Shown here piece by piece: positions 44,102-58,147 of a DNA stretch of 64,000 nt. How positions within the stretch are numbered: the stretch's first letter is position 1; every line of letters starts with the position of its first letter. Source of the DNA: Sesamum alatum (Eukaryota > Streptophyta > Magnoliopsida > Lamiales > Pedaliaceae); contig JACGWO010000001.1 in the NCBI GenBank assembly GCA_034509735.1, forward strand, positions 13,470,854 to 13,534,853, given 5' to 3'. The notes under the pieces were generated by a model. It was given only the letters and a program-made list of their open reading frames with translations. It made no database searches and was not told the origin of the DNA. The position numbers were made by a program, and so were the translations under genes.

Positions 44102-46889
44102 TCAATCCATCTCCATGTTGTAACTGATCAGTTGCGTTAAGATATCGACCCATGTATCAGGAACACCCGGCAGGCACCAATGCATGCAGTCTTGGCCCCA
44201 GTCGGCTACTGCATCCTTTTTGCCTAACCAAGTTGCTGGATGAGCATCTGCTCTGAATTCACTTAAATGAGTCAGATCCAACGTTCGGATACTTGTTCCT
44301 TTCAGTGCCTCCTCAATGAGATGATTCAATTTTCTGGCTTCTTTGTTCACTCCGTTGTTACTGGGATCAAACCACGAATCAAGCTGTCGAGTCATCAGCA
44401 TTTATTAATCTCACATAGAAAATATCAATCGTAGTTGAAAGATTACTATTATTACTGTTAAACTAATGCATGTGTGTGTTTCTTCGTGCATAGTTTAGAG
44501 TACTGGTCTGATTCATGCATCACTTTTGCTATAGTAATTCTCTAAAATGCGAATGATTTGCATTTCACGTGTAAAAACAGGGCAAGCAAAGGAGAATGAG
44601 AAACTAGTTGTCCTTTCTCCCAGGTCCACGAGCAGGAAAACTGAAGAAAGTTGGGACCAAATTTCCAGTGTACCTGAACTTCTTCAAGAGGCTGATCAAA
44701 CAAGCAACTTCCGTTCTGATTCCAATCGCCACCATGAAAGTGCCTCGGTGACTGTAGCCGCCAGAACTTGAGTACCTTTTTGGGGAATGCTTTCTCAATG
44801 TGAGCTACCATGTTCTGAAGAACAACTTTGAGCCCGTCTGACACTTCCAGAGGAGGATGTATTGGTCGCCCGCCCTTGAAGAATACGAGAGGCGTCTCTT
44901 TTGGGAATTTATCATGGCCCCACCTAAAGAGGACAAGTAAGCAAAACGAGAAATCGTTATTGCAATATGTTATCAGGAAATCCCGGTTATCTGCAGCATC
45001 AAAACAATAAATCCACCCACCCAACTGACCCAAAAGTAACAGACAGGAAAGTTCCTGAAGAAAAAGAAAGAAAGAAAAATTTATTTATTTGGGTATTTCT
45101 GTATGCACATGTGATGGTAGAGGAATTCAAGGAGATCTAAGAAGAAATTGTCTCCTGCACTTTGCAAAAAATATATGGAACAAAACATCCTTAAGATTCA
45201 GAATAGAAGGCCAACCTAACATTAAGTTCGAATTCGATAAGAAACTAGCAATCATTATAGGATCAAGAAATTCAAGTCCTGCCTTACCAATTTCTAATAC
45301 CAGGATCCATCTATACTGATGCTCTTAGGATACGCTTGAATGATGATCGCTCATAAAACAATCGCTCAATAGCTTCTACGTAACTGGGAAATAAGAATGG
45401 ATTACACAATTAAGAATGAAGTAAAGGAAAGAATGGAGAATCACCAGTGACCAGTGTTGAAGACCAGGACACTGTAGAAATTAGCAATATTAGCCCAGTC
45501 ATCTGCTGGAATATCAACGTCTACTCGATATATTCCCTTAACTCCATTTTGGCCAGCTAGCTCAGTCTGTTTAGTCTGCCACCTTAAGTTAATCAGTAAT
45601 GAGCTAGTGAGGCAACTATCCCCAACAAAAGATGCACAAACATCTCGAAAATGGAAATAAAAACGTCTATCCAGCAGTCATGAATCACAACAACAGGATC
45701 AAGTTTATCCAAATGAAGCAAGTGATAACACACTGCTCATGTAGGAATAGAAGTTCTCCTGGATTTATATGAAAGAAATAATATCTATTCTAATTTCACT
45801 GCAAGAAAAATCTAAGTATATACAGCAAATATTTGGCTGAACCATGTGCTCTGTGCCAAATGTATGATAGCGGCAAGCACATGGTTCAGCTGAAAATAAA
45901 ATGGATTCGCATTATGAGGATTAGCAAGGATTAAGGCATCATCCTACTAACATTGAGATGAACGAAGCAATTCTCCAGAATTTGGTAGATACTTTCAGTA
46001 AACAATAAACAATTCTACTTATCCACACAGATTTCAAGTAAAACACCAATAACTTTCTCATGAGCTGCATTGAACTCCAAAGAACACCAAATCGAACACC
46101 ATTTTCATATCCTGTGCAGTCCTTCAAATACAATTACAAAAATGTGAACCATGAAAGCAGTAGATACAAGATCATCAGCAAAATCCACATATGAATCATC
46201 ATCAACTGCAAGAATGTATCATATCTTCCATTCCCCAATCATGGGAAGTTGCATTTCAAGTAAGCATGAAGCATTGGCAGATCAAGAATTACCAAACCAT
46301 AAACGTGGAAATAGATAACTTTCACTATCCTAAACTAATACAATACTTACTCATATTTCGCCAGTAAAACCGCACGATGATACCCCACAGTCACGTTAAA
46401 CTTGGGAAAATAAGCCCCTCTCCACGCCCCCTTTCTCTTCCACTTCTTCGCACCAGAATCAGCCACTCTTAATATACACAAAAAAGACACCAGAAAGTTC
46501 TCGTTCAAAGAGTCCCCCACAAACCCAATATTCTTATTCCTCATCAGATTCAAGAACCCATCCGGGTCGACCCGTTCCAAATCACAACTTTCCGGCACCC
46601 ATTTCCAAGAATTGATCTGACCCATGTTTTCCCTTTGGTTCTTAATGCAGTTCCACGCGTTTCTGTGGAATGGGCAGGTGGAATCGTACATGGGTTTGCG
46701 AGAGGGATCAAGAATCCATTTCCCTTCGAAAAGATTGCACGGGGGAGGGGATAAAAGAGGGATCTTGGAAGTGGGAGATTGTGGGGAGGCGGTGGGGTAA
46801 AGAGGAAGAAGCCTGGAGTAGAAGAAGATGAGAAAGCAGGAGGGAAGGATTAGCGACGTGATGAGTTTGGGGGTTAGCTTGGACGCCAT
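44102..46889 (-). CDS. Trichome birefringence-like protein (TBL12/13-like), putative polysaccharide O-acetyltransferase
   Basis: Exons 46351-46889, 45445-45582, 44674-44923 and 44102-44383 (minus) join in phase to 402 residues. It is a type II Golgi membrane protein: membrane segment at about 9-30, then a Pro/Ser stalk. The TBL domain starts near residue 51 (CNLFEGKWILD, PMYDSTCPF). The GDS motif has Ser127 (GFVGDSLNEN) and the DUF231 DxxH motif is D374-H377 (DCMHWCLPG), which together supply the Ser-His-Asp triad. Known TBL proteins acetylate xylan, mannan, pectin or xyloglucan; the substrate here cannot be read from sequence. The start chosen is MASKLTPKL; two further in-frame Mets lie 3 and 2 codons upstream. 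It is head-to-head with the next gene. Confidence 0.95.
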
Positions 46890-48004
46890 TAACATCATTG
46901 CATCTCGGAACCCTTCACAGAATATAGTGTAAATATATATTGATTTTCTTGTTTATTTCCACCCAAACACAGAGAGGGGATTTGAGGGTGAGAAATAGGA
47001 TCTGCTGTGGAATTTGTCAGTTTGAAAGTATGAAGTTGCTTCTCTCTTATGCTAATGTCCTTTTGTCGGCCTCTTCCAAGTCCCAACCCAACAAGATCAC
47101 CGAAACATTAGATATAATAGTACTTGAATTTCATCCATGGATGTTTTTCCATGTTGGATTTAGATTAGGGATCCTTTTTCGAATTTTTTCATTATAATTT
47201 ATATTTATATGTAATGAATGATGTACTGTGTCTGAAAAAAAGAAAAAGAGAAAAAGAAATGTGTCTGAAAAATGAAAGGTCAAATATGGTAATAAACCAA
47301 GAAAGTAGGAGTGGTAATGTGATGGGTGTGTGGACAGTAGCAACAGAGTCACACAATGCACCAAACAAGTACCAGTCATTTCCCCAATAATTTATGATTT
47401 CTTAACAGCGAAATCCAATCCTCACTCGCTAATCTTGCACATGACCACTACCACACCACTTGCATAAATTCCACCTCCATCCACTGATTCTCTTCTTCTT
47501 CTTCTTCTTTTAGCATTTCTGGGTACCCAGTTCCATTCTCTTCATCCTCACGCATCCAAGGAGCTTCCCATCTCTTGAATTGCTCCTTTTCGCTATCCAG
47601 TAAGTGGTAACTGATGAACCATAGCTTAAGTATTATGGAATTGGAGGAATCTTTTGCAAGTTTGAATTTTGATGAGATATTCTTGTCTGATTACTCTGGT
47701 TGATTGTTTCTTCTGGTGGGTTTTCAATTTGAGTACAGTATGATTGCTGTCTCAGTTTGAGCTAGATTTTCTTTCTTTCCCTTCTTTCTTATTGTTCTGT
47801 AATTTGATTGTGGTTGATAACTTGACTCTTTTGAGTTATTGTTACTTTAGATGTGCTGACTTGCTATGGCTAGATTCATTTGAGCATTTTTGTGAGCAAT
47901 TTGAGTACAATATGTCTACCTCAAGGTTTCTGCATTGTGTTTTGTACCTCTGGTTTCTGTGTAGATTTGAAAAGTTTGTTTCTTGGTTTGGTCCAACTGC
48001 AGAG
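46890..48004. promoter_or_regulatory. Shared intergenic region between the TBL gene and the PGM-like gene
   Basis: The two genes diverge from this 1.1-kb region, so it holds both promoters. A (TTC)n tract at about 47488-47510 suits a leader of the right-hand gene. Whether there is a 5' leader intron before 48005 was not resolved. No transposon was seen. Confidence 0.5.
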
Positions 48005-49904
48005 ATGGATAATGTTGGCAGTCCGAGTTTGTTTCCGCTGCACCGCTGCAAAACCATTCACCTGGTTGGTATCAGATTTTGCTACTTAAAAGTTTGTGAT
48101 TGCGTTCAGAGAAAATTCGAATATGCTGCAATCTTTGGTTTGAAGGACACTCGAGGTTGTCTTCTCTCATCGAAGGCTTTATGGTCTTATAAAACCGTAT
48201 ATTTAGGTGAGGCATGCTCAAGGGATCCACAATGTAGAAGGAGATAAGAACTACAAAGCATACATGTCCCCTGAATATTTTGATGCACACCTCACTCAGC
48301 TCGGCTGGCAACAGGTCGGAAAGCAACTGCCTGAGTTGTAACTTAAGCTTGTCCTGCTGCTCTTTCTCGTTCTAAAACTCTTGAATTCCATGGGGATATG
48401 ACATTTAGCTCTTGTATCAGGTTGACAACTTGCGTAAACACGTTCACTCAAGTGGGCTTATCAAGAAAATCGATGTGGTCATTACATCTCCCTTGCTAAG
48501 GTAGCATCTCTCCGAACCATCAAAGTGCTTCTCTCAGAACTTAGCAAAGTTGGACTTTTGCATTACGTTTCTTTTGCATCGTTAGGACCATCCAAACAGC
48601 TGTCGGGGTATTTGGAGGTGAAGGGTATACAGACAGGATGGATGTTTTGCCACTAATGGTGGCAAATGCTGGAAACAGCAGCCGTGCTGCGATTTCAAGT
48701 CTTGATTGCCCACCTATTCTTGCAGTTGAACTTTGTCGAGAACATCTGGTATGTTCACTAAAGCAACGAGCTTTCATTGTACCTCTTGTTTCTATCACAA
48801 GTTTAGGCTCTCCCTGTCAATCGTCTTTGTTAATTCTCTTCCGTTGTTTGTAGCAACCTAAGTTGTTTCTACGATGATGTTTGTGGCATCTGGTGTATGA
48901 CACAGTAGCTTTATGATTTAGTAACATGATGAGGTAGAGATGGAAATCTTGATTGGATTGTCCTTACTTCCAGAGAGCTTCCTAACACAATTTTGGTTGC
49001 AGGGTGTTCATCCTTGTGACAAGAGGAGAAGCATTAGTGAATACCAGTGCCTTTTCCCTGCAGTTGATTTTTCATTGGTACGTCGTGTAATTACTGCTGC
49101 ATATTTCTAACCGTGCTTGTGTTGATCAAGGATTAAGACAGTAGTCCTACTGATTTTGATTCAGATTGAGAGCGACGATGATAGTTTATGGAAAGCTGAT
49201 GTCAGGGAGACCAAGGAGGAAGTTGCAGCTAGGGGAATGAACTTCATGAACTGGTAACTAATTCTTGTCCTCTTCTCAGTTAATTTCATCTTTCTCTTAC
49301 CCATTTTCTGCTCATATGTGCCTGAAGCTGCATTTGTTATCTTCATCTTGGTTTCATTTATACAGGTTATTTACACGGAAAGAGAAGGAGATAGCAATAG
49401 TTACACACAGTGGGTTCTTGTTCCATACGCTGGCTGCATTTGGCAACGACTGCCACCCTCTTGTTAAGAAGGAGATTTCTAGTCAGTAAGTCGTTGAGCT
49501 GCAGGCTAGAACTAATCTCGTAGTCTTGTGTATCTCAGTATAGGTTTACGTTCAAGATGGTGTGTGTTAAAAGATAACCGTATCTATAGAATCTCAACCT
49601 TTTGAGTGTAGTTTTCGTAATTAACTCTTTGCCACATTCATGCAGTTTCGCAAACTGTGAGCTTCGTTCTATGGTGGTCGCTGACAGAAGGTAACCCCAT
49701 AACTTGAAATCTGACTCTGAGTATGAATTATGCTCTAGCATTCAGGTTATTGTTGAAATGATTTCTGCATTTGGTAGCATGGTGGGTTCTGATTCTTCAT
49801 GGACCAATTATCCTGGAAAGATCCCATCTGGCCTCGATCTGCCTAGTTCTGTTGCTGATGAAAAGAATCAAGAGAACGATACACCCAACTCGTTGCAGAA
49901 GTAA
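48005..49904 (+). CDS. Phosphoglycerate-mutase-like (histidine phosphatase superfamily) protein
   Basis: Exons 48005-48064, 48207-48314, 48421-48500, 48586-48748, 49003-49077, 49165-49253, 49366-49485, 49646-49690 and 49778-49904 join in phase to 288 residues. The catalytic motif appears as VRHAQGIHN (His23; RHA instead of RHG, usual for this plant family). The second arginine-containing site follows in ITSPLLRTIQTA, and the later catalytic His in IVTHSGFLFHTL. Plants keep this branch as metal-independent histidine phosphatases whose substrates are largely unknown, so a glycolytic mutase role should not be assumed. The start was chosen as the only Met shortly before KTIHLVRH. It diverges from the TBL gene and converges on FAAH. 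Confidence 0.93.
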
Positions 49905-50512
49905 ACAATGTCCAGAGTTGGATGAGATGCAAACCAATTAATGAGCGTATGGCCAACCAATTGCAAACGCCATTTCAAGATGTGTGTTCTATAAGCTGTG
50001 GGAGGGTACCTGTGTTGTTATCAATGTGTGTGTTCTATCCATTGGTTGATACCAATTCAAAGGGTTAAGAGGCTGAGTGAGGAAGGCATTGTTCCAGAAT
50101 GCCTGTAACATTTCATTATCTGCACTTGAATCTTCATTACAATGGATTACATCAGACTTGATTGCCTATTCTTTCTGCTCCTTTGCTCTCCGTTGAATGT
50201 GTCCAGGAGATTCAGGTGAATTTGTGCTCGACTAGTTATGCTCGACTAGTTATGTGCTTTACATTTCAAACCATATATCCACCAAGATGAAGTTGGACAT
50301 ATAACTTATTCGATATTGAACTGAACACACACACTCAACATGCATGCATATATTCGTTCTGTACCAGTCTAGTCACAAGAAGATGGGAGCAAGTGTCAAA
50401 AGAAAAAGAACCAATTGACCGTTGGGACAGAATAGTTTAGAACCAAATATTTCGTTAGATCTCTAGTGAAAGTGGACTAGAGAATCACCAATGGTTGAGG
50501 CAGCCCTCTATT
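49905..50512. other. 3' flanks between the PGM-like gene and FAAH
   Basis: A convergent spacer of about 600 bp, with two untranslated 3' ends expected. The 18-bp stretch TGCTCGACTAGTTATG is repeated in tandem near 50226. Nothing else is recognised. Confidence 0.5.
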
Positions 50513-53500
50513 TCAATTCCCTTTCAAGATGTCGTGAAACTGCAATGGTTTTTTCTTCGGTGTGGCAAAAAGTTCCTGAAATACGGATAACGCCTCTATT
50601 AGTATTGTTGCTTTTATGCAATCAAAAGTGATTTAATCTGGAAAATGTGCCCATCTTTTTCTTGGTTGAACTGTGGGTGAAGATAAGTTTTTTGAAACTT
50701 AACTAGAAATGATTACTGAGAAAATAAGGTTCTTCACTTTGGTGAATGTTAACCATACCTCTACCGCAGCAGCCAAGCGTAAAATTGTAGCTTCACACCA
50801 TGGCCGGCCTATGATTTGTAGGCCAATTGGAAGTCCTTGCTTATCGTATCCAACCTGAATATTGGAAGCAAATATAGGCAAGATGCAAGTGTTAACCAGG
50901 ACAGCTGATTGCGAATTATCAACGAGAAAGAAAGGCGAACTGATGCTTTTTTCTTATAGATGTATAGCTTTATGTGAAATGATTTTCCACCATAGAGAAA
51001 AATATAGCTGGACATTTTTTCAAAAAGGAAAAAAGATCAAATTAACATGTGAACGTCAAACGCAGTTCATAGAGATTTTTTATACAGATTTGATATGGTC
51101 TGTGTTTCTAACTTGGATGACTAAATTCAGAACTTAATTTTGTGGTCAGCAAATTCTGACTTGAAATTCGGAAATTGGACTCAGGGTTTCTACACAATTT
51201 AGTAAAAAAGTGATTTGCAAATATGAATGCACAAGATACAGGCATTAGAGATCTTATTCATCTATTAAAGTTACATGGGATGTCGCTCACCGACAAAAAG
51301 TATTGCATTTTCAGTTTTTGCTCAGTTGTATCACTTTTTTGAACTGTTTTATCAGACGAAGAGGAAGGACGAGATACTGAGATTACTTACCGGGACAGAT
51401 ATTGCAGGAAACCCAAGAAGATTTGCATTTACTACGAAGCGCATTAGATTTCCTGAGAAGAGCAGATGTATTAAATTTACAGAATTTCTTTTCAAAAAAG
51501 TTACAGGTCACTACTAATGTACTTTCTTAACCAGATAATCTGATTATCCCAAAGTCATGTTGGCTGCCAGGGTAAAAAGAATCACAGACTAGTATGCATT
51601 TTAAACCCCCCAGAACAGGGCCCCTGCTTGAAATCTGTTGTATTCTCCTGGCCATAATCATCTTAGAGTAGATGACTAATAATCACAACCAGAAAAAATG
51701 TATTGTTCATCTAAACCAAAAATGAAAATAAGAGTGTGATAACAGGAACCTATCTGAAGGCAGTGAGGGTAGACACAGGACTAATAACAAAAAGACTTTA
51801 GTAGTTAAATTAGCCCCCACAGGCATTGAGCCAAAAACCTACATCCATCCTTTAAGGAGGAATGGACGAGTTTAGAAGTATGGTAGTTCCATTTCACTGC
51901 ATTGTGGAAATGAAAGGCAGCATCTGTCGTTGGATCAGAAAAGAATTTTCTCTTGAAGCATATATACAAGGAGAAGCAACTAACCTGAAACTTGCAAATT
52001 CGTCTCCCCAGAACTAAGTGAAGCTGGAGGAATTACAGGTGCTGTCATCCTGAAGAAAGAACTCAGATTCAACAACTTAAATAAATAAAATTGTTTGACT
52101 ATTAGATACCACCAATGCAAACACCTTCAGCTTTATATTAGAGCAGTCAAACAGCTCTATTTTACTTATTAGAAACATTCAACAGGCATTATACAATTGT
52201 CAGCTTTAAATTTGTTCATCGTACCCTGTGGTTGGAGTGATAATGACATCCACCTTTTTGAAAATCTCCATATGGTAGTACATGAGTCTTCTCCTACAAT
52301 AGAACAGGTGACACTGAAAGTGTTAATACAATCAATTTATACCTTAATGAAATGTGTTCTAGCACATTAGACACCTGCTATACCCAATACCATACTATAG
52401 AACATGTAACTAACCAATATTAGATGTAATAAGATTACGTTAACATGTACTAGCACATTAGAATATCGATCTACCTATAACAGCAAAAACTAACAAAACG
52501 TCAACTGAAACTCTGTTACTGCACCTTGGTGGTTTCATATACAGGTAATTGTGGAAATTTTAACAGGCTTTTTACAGTAAATCATTCACCAGACAGACTT
52601 CCGATCCACTCCCAATTAAAGGAGATAATCTTAATGGACATGACACATAGTTCACAAATTTTGACTTACCTCAGGCATTGAGCAGCGACATAGTCTGATG
52701 CTGAAAATGACCGAAAAAGTGCTAGATTTGTCCGTGTGTCATGTGTAAACTTCACCCGTTTTCTAGATAAAAGTAGAGTTTTATTCAGGTAATCGGCATA
52801 TGAATTTTAACATTATGAAACACAAACTCAAGTTCAGTCCATATACAGAACAATGGCATTGAACAGACCCATCTTCAAAGTCAGGATTCAATCCACATGC
52901 TGCTTCGGAGCCAATTGAAACAATGTGAGCAGTGCGCATCTCATGAAGCTCTGGTATAATAATCTCCACTATCTTTCATATCAGGAGAAAGGAACTCAGC
53001 ACGAAAATTTAAATTTACAGAAATGAAATACTTCTAAATATGATGCAATTCACATAATGATCAAAGACAAACATACCTTGCATCCATGTGTTTCGAATAA
53101 ACGATTGAGAACATCATCACACTTAGCAGAAATGTCAGTAGAAAATACATCATTAAACCACTGCAGGCAGGACATTATACTGATTAAATGATATTCAAGA
53201 GCCAAGAGATTCAATAATCTTTAATAGAAGAGGCAAGTGGACACCTCTGTATACTTCCCCAATCTTAGTGATCCAAGAACCTCTGAATTCTCACGTGAAG
53301 TTAAATTTGGCAAACAAGGGAGAGACTGCAAAGAAGAAAAAAAAGGTCAATTTACTATCTTATTTTAAGGATCTGCAGTTTCTGGCAAATGACGTCATAC
53401 CAGATCATCTGGACATTACAGATCAGTCATGATATTCGTCTAAAAAAATTTAAGTTGAAAAAATGCAATGACCAATATTAGAGATTTTGCACCAAACACT

Positions 53501-56500
53501 AGAAAATAGTACTATTAGAGCTATACAATGAGACGTGGATCTTGATATTCAGGGAATGAAAAAAAAAAAGAAGAAGAAGAAAGAAAGAAGCACTATGTTT
53601 CAGGTAATTACAGGCTTCAAGGCGATTTTTTCAGCAGTTGAGGATCCCAAAATTGCTGCATACCTGAAAAATGATCAGGAGATAAGTTGGTGTCTCTTAC
53701 CATATGCAAACATTAAATCCAACTGTTTTCAGCAGGAAACAAGCAAATTTATACTTCCAGGAAGAAGGCATTGTAAGAATAGAAGATTTAGAGAATTTAA
53801 ATAAGCAGAAGCTCACACGCAAAAAATCAGAAAAATGTCTACATAAATGTAATTGCCAGAACTAGTTGTCACATAACACAAATAAATTTTGTGCATTGAT
53901 TTATAATTTGGCTGATCGATACATAGTATGTAAACATACAAGTGAAAGATGAGGGCTAGAATAGTTCAAATTTGGACTGAAGTGTCCAACAAAGAATTAA
54001 TACATATGAAGATGGTATGAGAAAACCATAGTATTTGATATCCAAAGCATGATCACTTACACAAGAATTGCATCCTCAACAGTTGATGTGATGGGACCGA
54101 TAATCTCTACTGTCCCAGAATCACATATTGAGCTGCCAAATGAAATTTAGGTAAGTGAATTCACCCACAATGAAATGAAGTTTGTCGAGAACTATTTTCA
54201 CAAAATCGGTTCTATTAAAATATAATCATGTGATACAATAACAAAAGGCACAACTGACATAACAATTTACAACTATCAATTACTATATTAGAAAATTCTT
54301 GACATTCAGATATAATCATGTGATACAACAAGAAAAAGCACAACTGAAATAACAATTTACAACTATCAATTACTAAATTAGAAAGTTCTTGACATTAAGG
54401 TTTAGAAGGTTGTTGCAACTAATAAGTTCTTGATACCAATACGTTCGTCATTTGAAATTAAAATGACTAATTTTTATAAAGTCCAAGTGTTTTTTGTGAT
54501 TTAACTGCTACCTGAACTCTAAAGAACTAGCTTAATGGAACTCCAGTATTAAGTTTCATAGTAACTGCAGAGCTCCTTTAATCTAGGATAAATCCCAGTG
54601 CACATTTTACAAGATGCCTGTTTATCATTACCCCTGACTGGAATTTATGTACACATGCTGTTAAAAAGAGGGGTTCAAGCTCAAGCTATCTATTCGATCA
54701 GTGTGCTCCCCATCCTTAAGAAAGAAAAGCTTATAAAAGATAACATAGGCGGCATAAATAATCATCTAGTCAAGAATTTCAAGCATTAATCATATTCTTA
54801 AGGTAACATTTGATTAAGACATTTTTCTTGCACCAGATATGATGATATATTAGTCGACGGCATTAAGAGGGTGGTTCTTTTAGCAAAAGGAAGTAGGAGG
54901 CGTGAGCTTACCCACTCATATCAGTCCTTCCATATGTGGATTTCAGTCCCACTACACCACAAAGAGAGGATGGTATACGAACAGAACCTGTGTATTGAGT
55001 TAAGAATAGTTAAAATTGCACCAATTTTGTGAGCAAGGTTAAAAACAATTCACAACTCTGGTTGTGCCACACAAATTCACAACCTCCCCCATCTGTTCCC
55101 AGTGCAGCTGAACATAATCCAGAAGCAACAATTGCTGCTGGGCCCGAGGATGATCCACCAGTATATCTTTCAGGAGCATGTGGATTTCTTGCTGTTCTGA
55201 ATGCAGAAAATATCAATTCTAAGTTAATTTATAGGCATTATTGGCCGATTGCCTCCTCGGACTCAATTCATGCATCTTTGCTTTCCCAACCAATTCTGAA
55301 TTAATTTGTATGCACCAGATTTTGATAGGACTTAGTTATTTGCATTACACCCAAAATTTGGGACTATGCATAAGATGATATCATAAATTTCAGACAAAGT
55401 CTTTAGCCAATTTCTTGGGACCATCAACATTGTTTAAAGGCATTGAAATGCAAATACATTGCCATTAGTACTTTCTCATATATAATTATGAATAATTTAA
55501 ACAAAACATCTGATCCCAGTATAGTAGAGCATGTATCTGCATACCCATGATTTGGATTATTTCCAGTTGTTCCCAGACCCAACTCATGCATATTTGCTTT
55601 CCCAACCAAGATCACACCACATCTACGTAACCTTGCAACAGAGACTGCATCCTCTTCTACAGGACGAACCTCGTGAAAGAAGGTTGTTCCACCTGTTATC
55701 ATGAAGCACTCACCAAATTTGCAACTGCTGAAAAAGACGATCCATATTATAAAATTCAAATAAATACCTTTTGAGGGATGAGGGTAGCAATCAATATCAT
55801 CCTTAATAGCTATAAAAATCCCATCAAGGACTGACAATGGGTTCCCTGCACAATGTACTCATATAAGAATTTATCTTGTTGGAACATTCTAAATGAACCT
55901 AAATAGTTGCATGTTGAGGAAACATGATACATCCACACCATAAAATGTTGTACCTTCCTCAAACCTCTGGGTGGAAGCTGCAGCTTGCCTTCTTATAAGC
56001 TCAGGGTCATAAGAAATCAACAATGGAGTTGGAGGCTTCTTACTGTTGAACTCATCCATGGCTGAAATGAATCGCTCTGCAACCTTTAAAATAAAATCTC
56101 TATCAATGAAACAATTACAATTTGAAACAGGTGGAATGTTGCTTTATATATGCTTACTGCAGATGGAGTCGTAAGCTTAGATCTGTATGCATACGCATAA
56201 TCTCTAATCTTCCAATAGCGGAAAGGTGAAGAAGAATCAGGAATCCAACAATTAGCAGGGTCATAGTCTGGAAGAGTCTTCAAGGCTAATTCAACTCTTT
56301 CTTCAGGTTTTCCGTCCTCATCCAAGAGAACAACTTCAGGTTCTGATTCTGAACTCAAATATATTAGCAATTTAATTGACAGAAATTAGGAAAAATAATA
56401 ATGACTACAAGTTAATAACAAATGCAACCACTAGTTCATTCTTCCCCTATTCGCTATACTGAAATTTAGTACATGCAAGTTCAATAGTCCAGTCAACTCC

Positions 56501-57551
56501 TGCTTGACTGCTTCCATTTCTTGCTTTACTTCTTCTCATAATATAATATCCATAACCTCAATAATTACCCAACTTTACTTGCAAAGGAGGCAGACCCTAA
56601 AGCCAATGTCTAATTGTTGTTTTCATTGTGCCTCTTTTCATAAGTGGAGATCAACAGCTCAGCCGTTGGGAGAGTAAAAGGAGGTCATCAAACAGCCAGC
56701 ATAGTTTCATTGCATTTCTTTCACTGCACCTTGTCACCGGTAAAGAAGAGAAAGGGTATCTGCTCTAGGTCATTATTAGATGTAATTCAAGAAATTATAG
56801 AGTTCACTTGTTTCAGTTATAGACACTTCAAGATTTCTCAACTAGAATTTGGCAAAAGGAAATATAATTAGTCTGCTACAGAAATTTTTGGCAACATGTA
56901 TGATCAGCTTGATTGTTCGCAGTGGAAAAATGATAGATTCTTTTACATCTCTTTCTTTTTTTTTTTTTCTGATTTATTGCTGAGTGCCTGAAATAATACA
57001 AGTTCAGAAAAATATGTTTGCAATTAAAGTATAGCATCATTCTCAAATTGATTGATAGAGGAATATGATAATAAACCTTGAGGAGGAAACTCGGGTTTAA
57101 ACATCGGAGCCTCAGGTATCACAGTATTCCTCAGCATCTGTTAATAATTAGCACCAATTTACAGTTAATTCTCCATATATAGGTTTCGAAAACTCAAACA
57201 TAGCTTCATCAGTCACCAAATTGAAAAAATTCAAATAGAAAAGAAGACAAAAGAAGAGCATTGACCTCAACCATTTTATTCTCCTGTTTCAAATGAGATA
57301 TAATCAAGGAACCAATTATGGGAGCCTCGAGCAATCTAACAAATAACTTCAGCGAAATTCCAGTCAAATGCGGTGCTGCGATTGGAAAAGAGACCAATTA
57401 CTAAACTATCAATCAAAAAACACAAACGAACAGGGGGAAAAAGGGAGATTAATCGAATCGCTGACTACACACCTTCAATTTTTTCATACTGATACTTCGC
57501 CGTAGCCATGTCAACTTCATCCGCCGGCAGCATCACCTTCTTCTTCCCCAT
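50513..57551 (-). CDS. FAAH: Fatty acid amide hydrolase, 20 exons
   Basis: Hydrolyses N-acylethanolamines and related fatty acid amides at membranes. Exons (minus): 57473-57551, 57266-57375, 57077-57137, 56158-56348, 55954-56083, 55768-55845, 55545-55692, 55084-55196, 54912-54987, 54061-54132, 53613-53664, 53245-53325, 53077-53160, 52869-52972, 52670-52762, 52225-52293, 51985-52049, 51391-51452, 50759-50854, 50513-50575. They join in phase to 608 residues, against 607 in Arabidopsis FAAH. The amidase-signature triad falls at Lys205 (IAIKDDID), Ser281 (TGGSSSG) and Ser305 (DGGGSVRIP), the same numbers I recall for the Arabidopsis enzyme. The start MGKKKVMLPADEVD resembles the Arabidopsis N-terminus; an internal Met 14 codons later is less likely. 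No lesion was seen. Confidence 0.97.
54221..54400. repeat. 90-bp tandem duplication in a FAAH intron
   Basis: The segment beginning TATAATCATGTGATACAA at 54221 is repeated at 54311 with few changes. It sits in the intron between exons 54061-54132 and 54912-54987. Confidence 0.9.
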
Positions 57552-58147
57552 CTCCGCAGCAAAATATCCTCCAATCTACCACAAAAATAAAACAAACAAA
57601 CACTTTAGAACTAGAAAAACTCATCAATCAAACAACTCAAAATCAAAGCACCAATCATCGATCAACACTCGCATTTCTTCCACACGCAAAATTCCTAATC
57701 CCTACGAAATCGGCAAGTCAGTGGTTGTTCGACCTTGGCAAGCACAAAAAAATGTCGACGTGCGGAGTGAATGAAAGGGATAGCTTGGCCCGGGGACGGG
57801 TGAAGTAGGTGAAGTAAATGCACTCAGAGTAGGCAGGAGAAGTTGATAGCCATTAATAGAAAAAACAGAGCATGAGTTGGCGATGTTGCGCACGCAGCGT
57901 ACTATATAGGAAGGCCCCGGCCGTCAGCATAATTTCTTTTCTTGTCTATGCATTGCATGTATGTAGCTGTCAGCTCTTGCAGGTCTGTCTATACTTGGCT
58001 GTTAGCATCTCATAGACATAGACGACTTTCTAGATCATCTTTGGGCTTACCGTTGAAGCAAATAATGGGCTTGGGCTTTGATTCTGGACCACGGTATTGG
58101 GCCAACTTTCTAGATGATCTTAGGGTGCTAAGTCTGGAAATAAATTA
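57552..58147. promoter_or_regulatory. FAAH 5' leader and promoter region
   Basis: About 600 bp between the FAAH start codon and the MITE at 58148. A TATA-like TACTATATAGG at about 57900 on the plus strand reads CCTATATAGTA on the minus strand, some 350 bp upstream of the start codon, which is plausible for a plant leader. Not proven. Confidence 0.45.
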
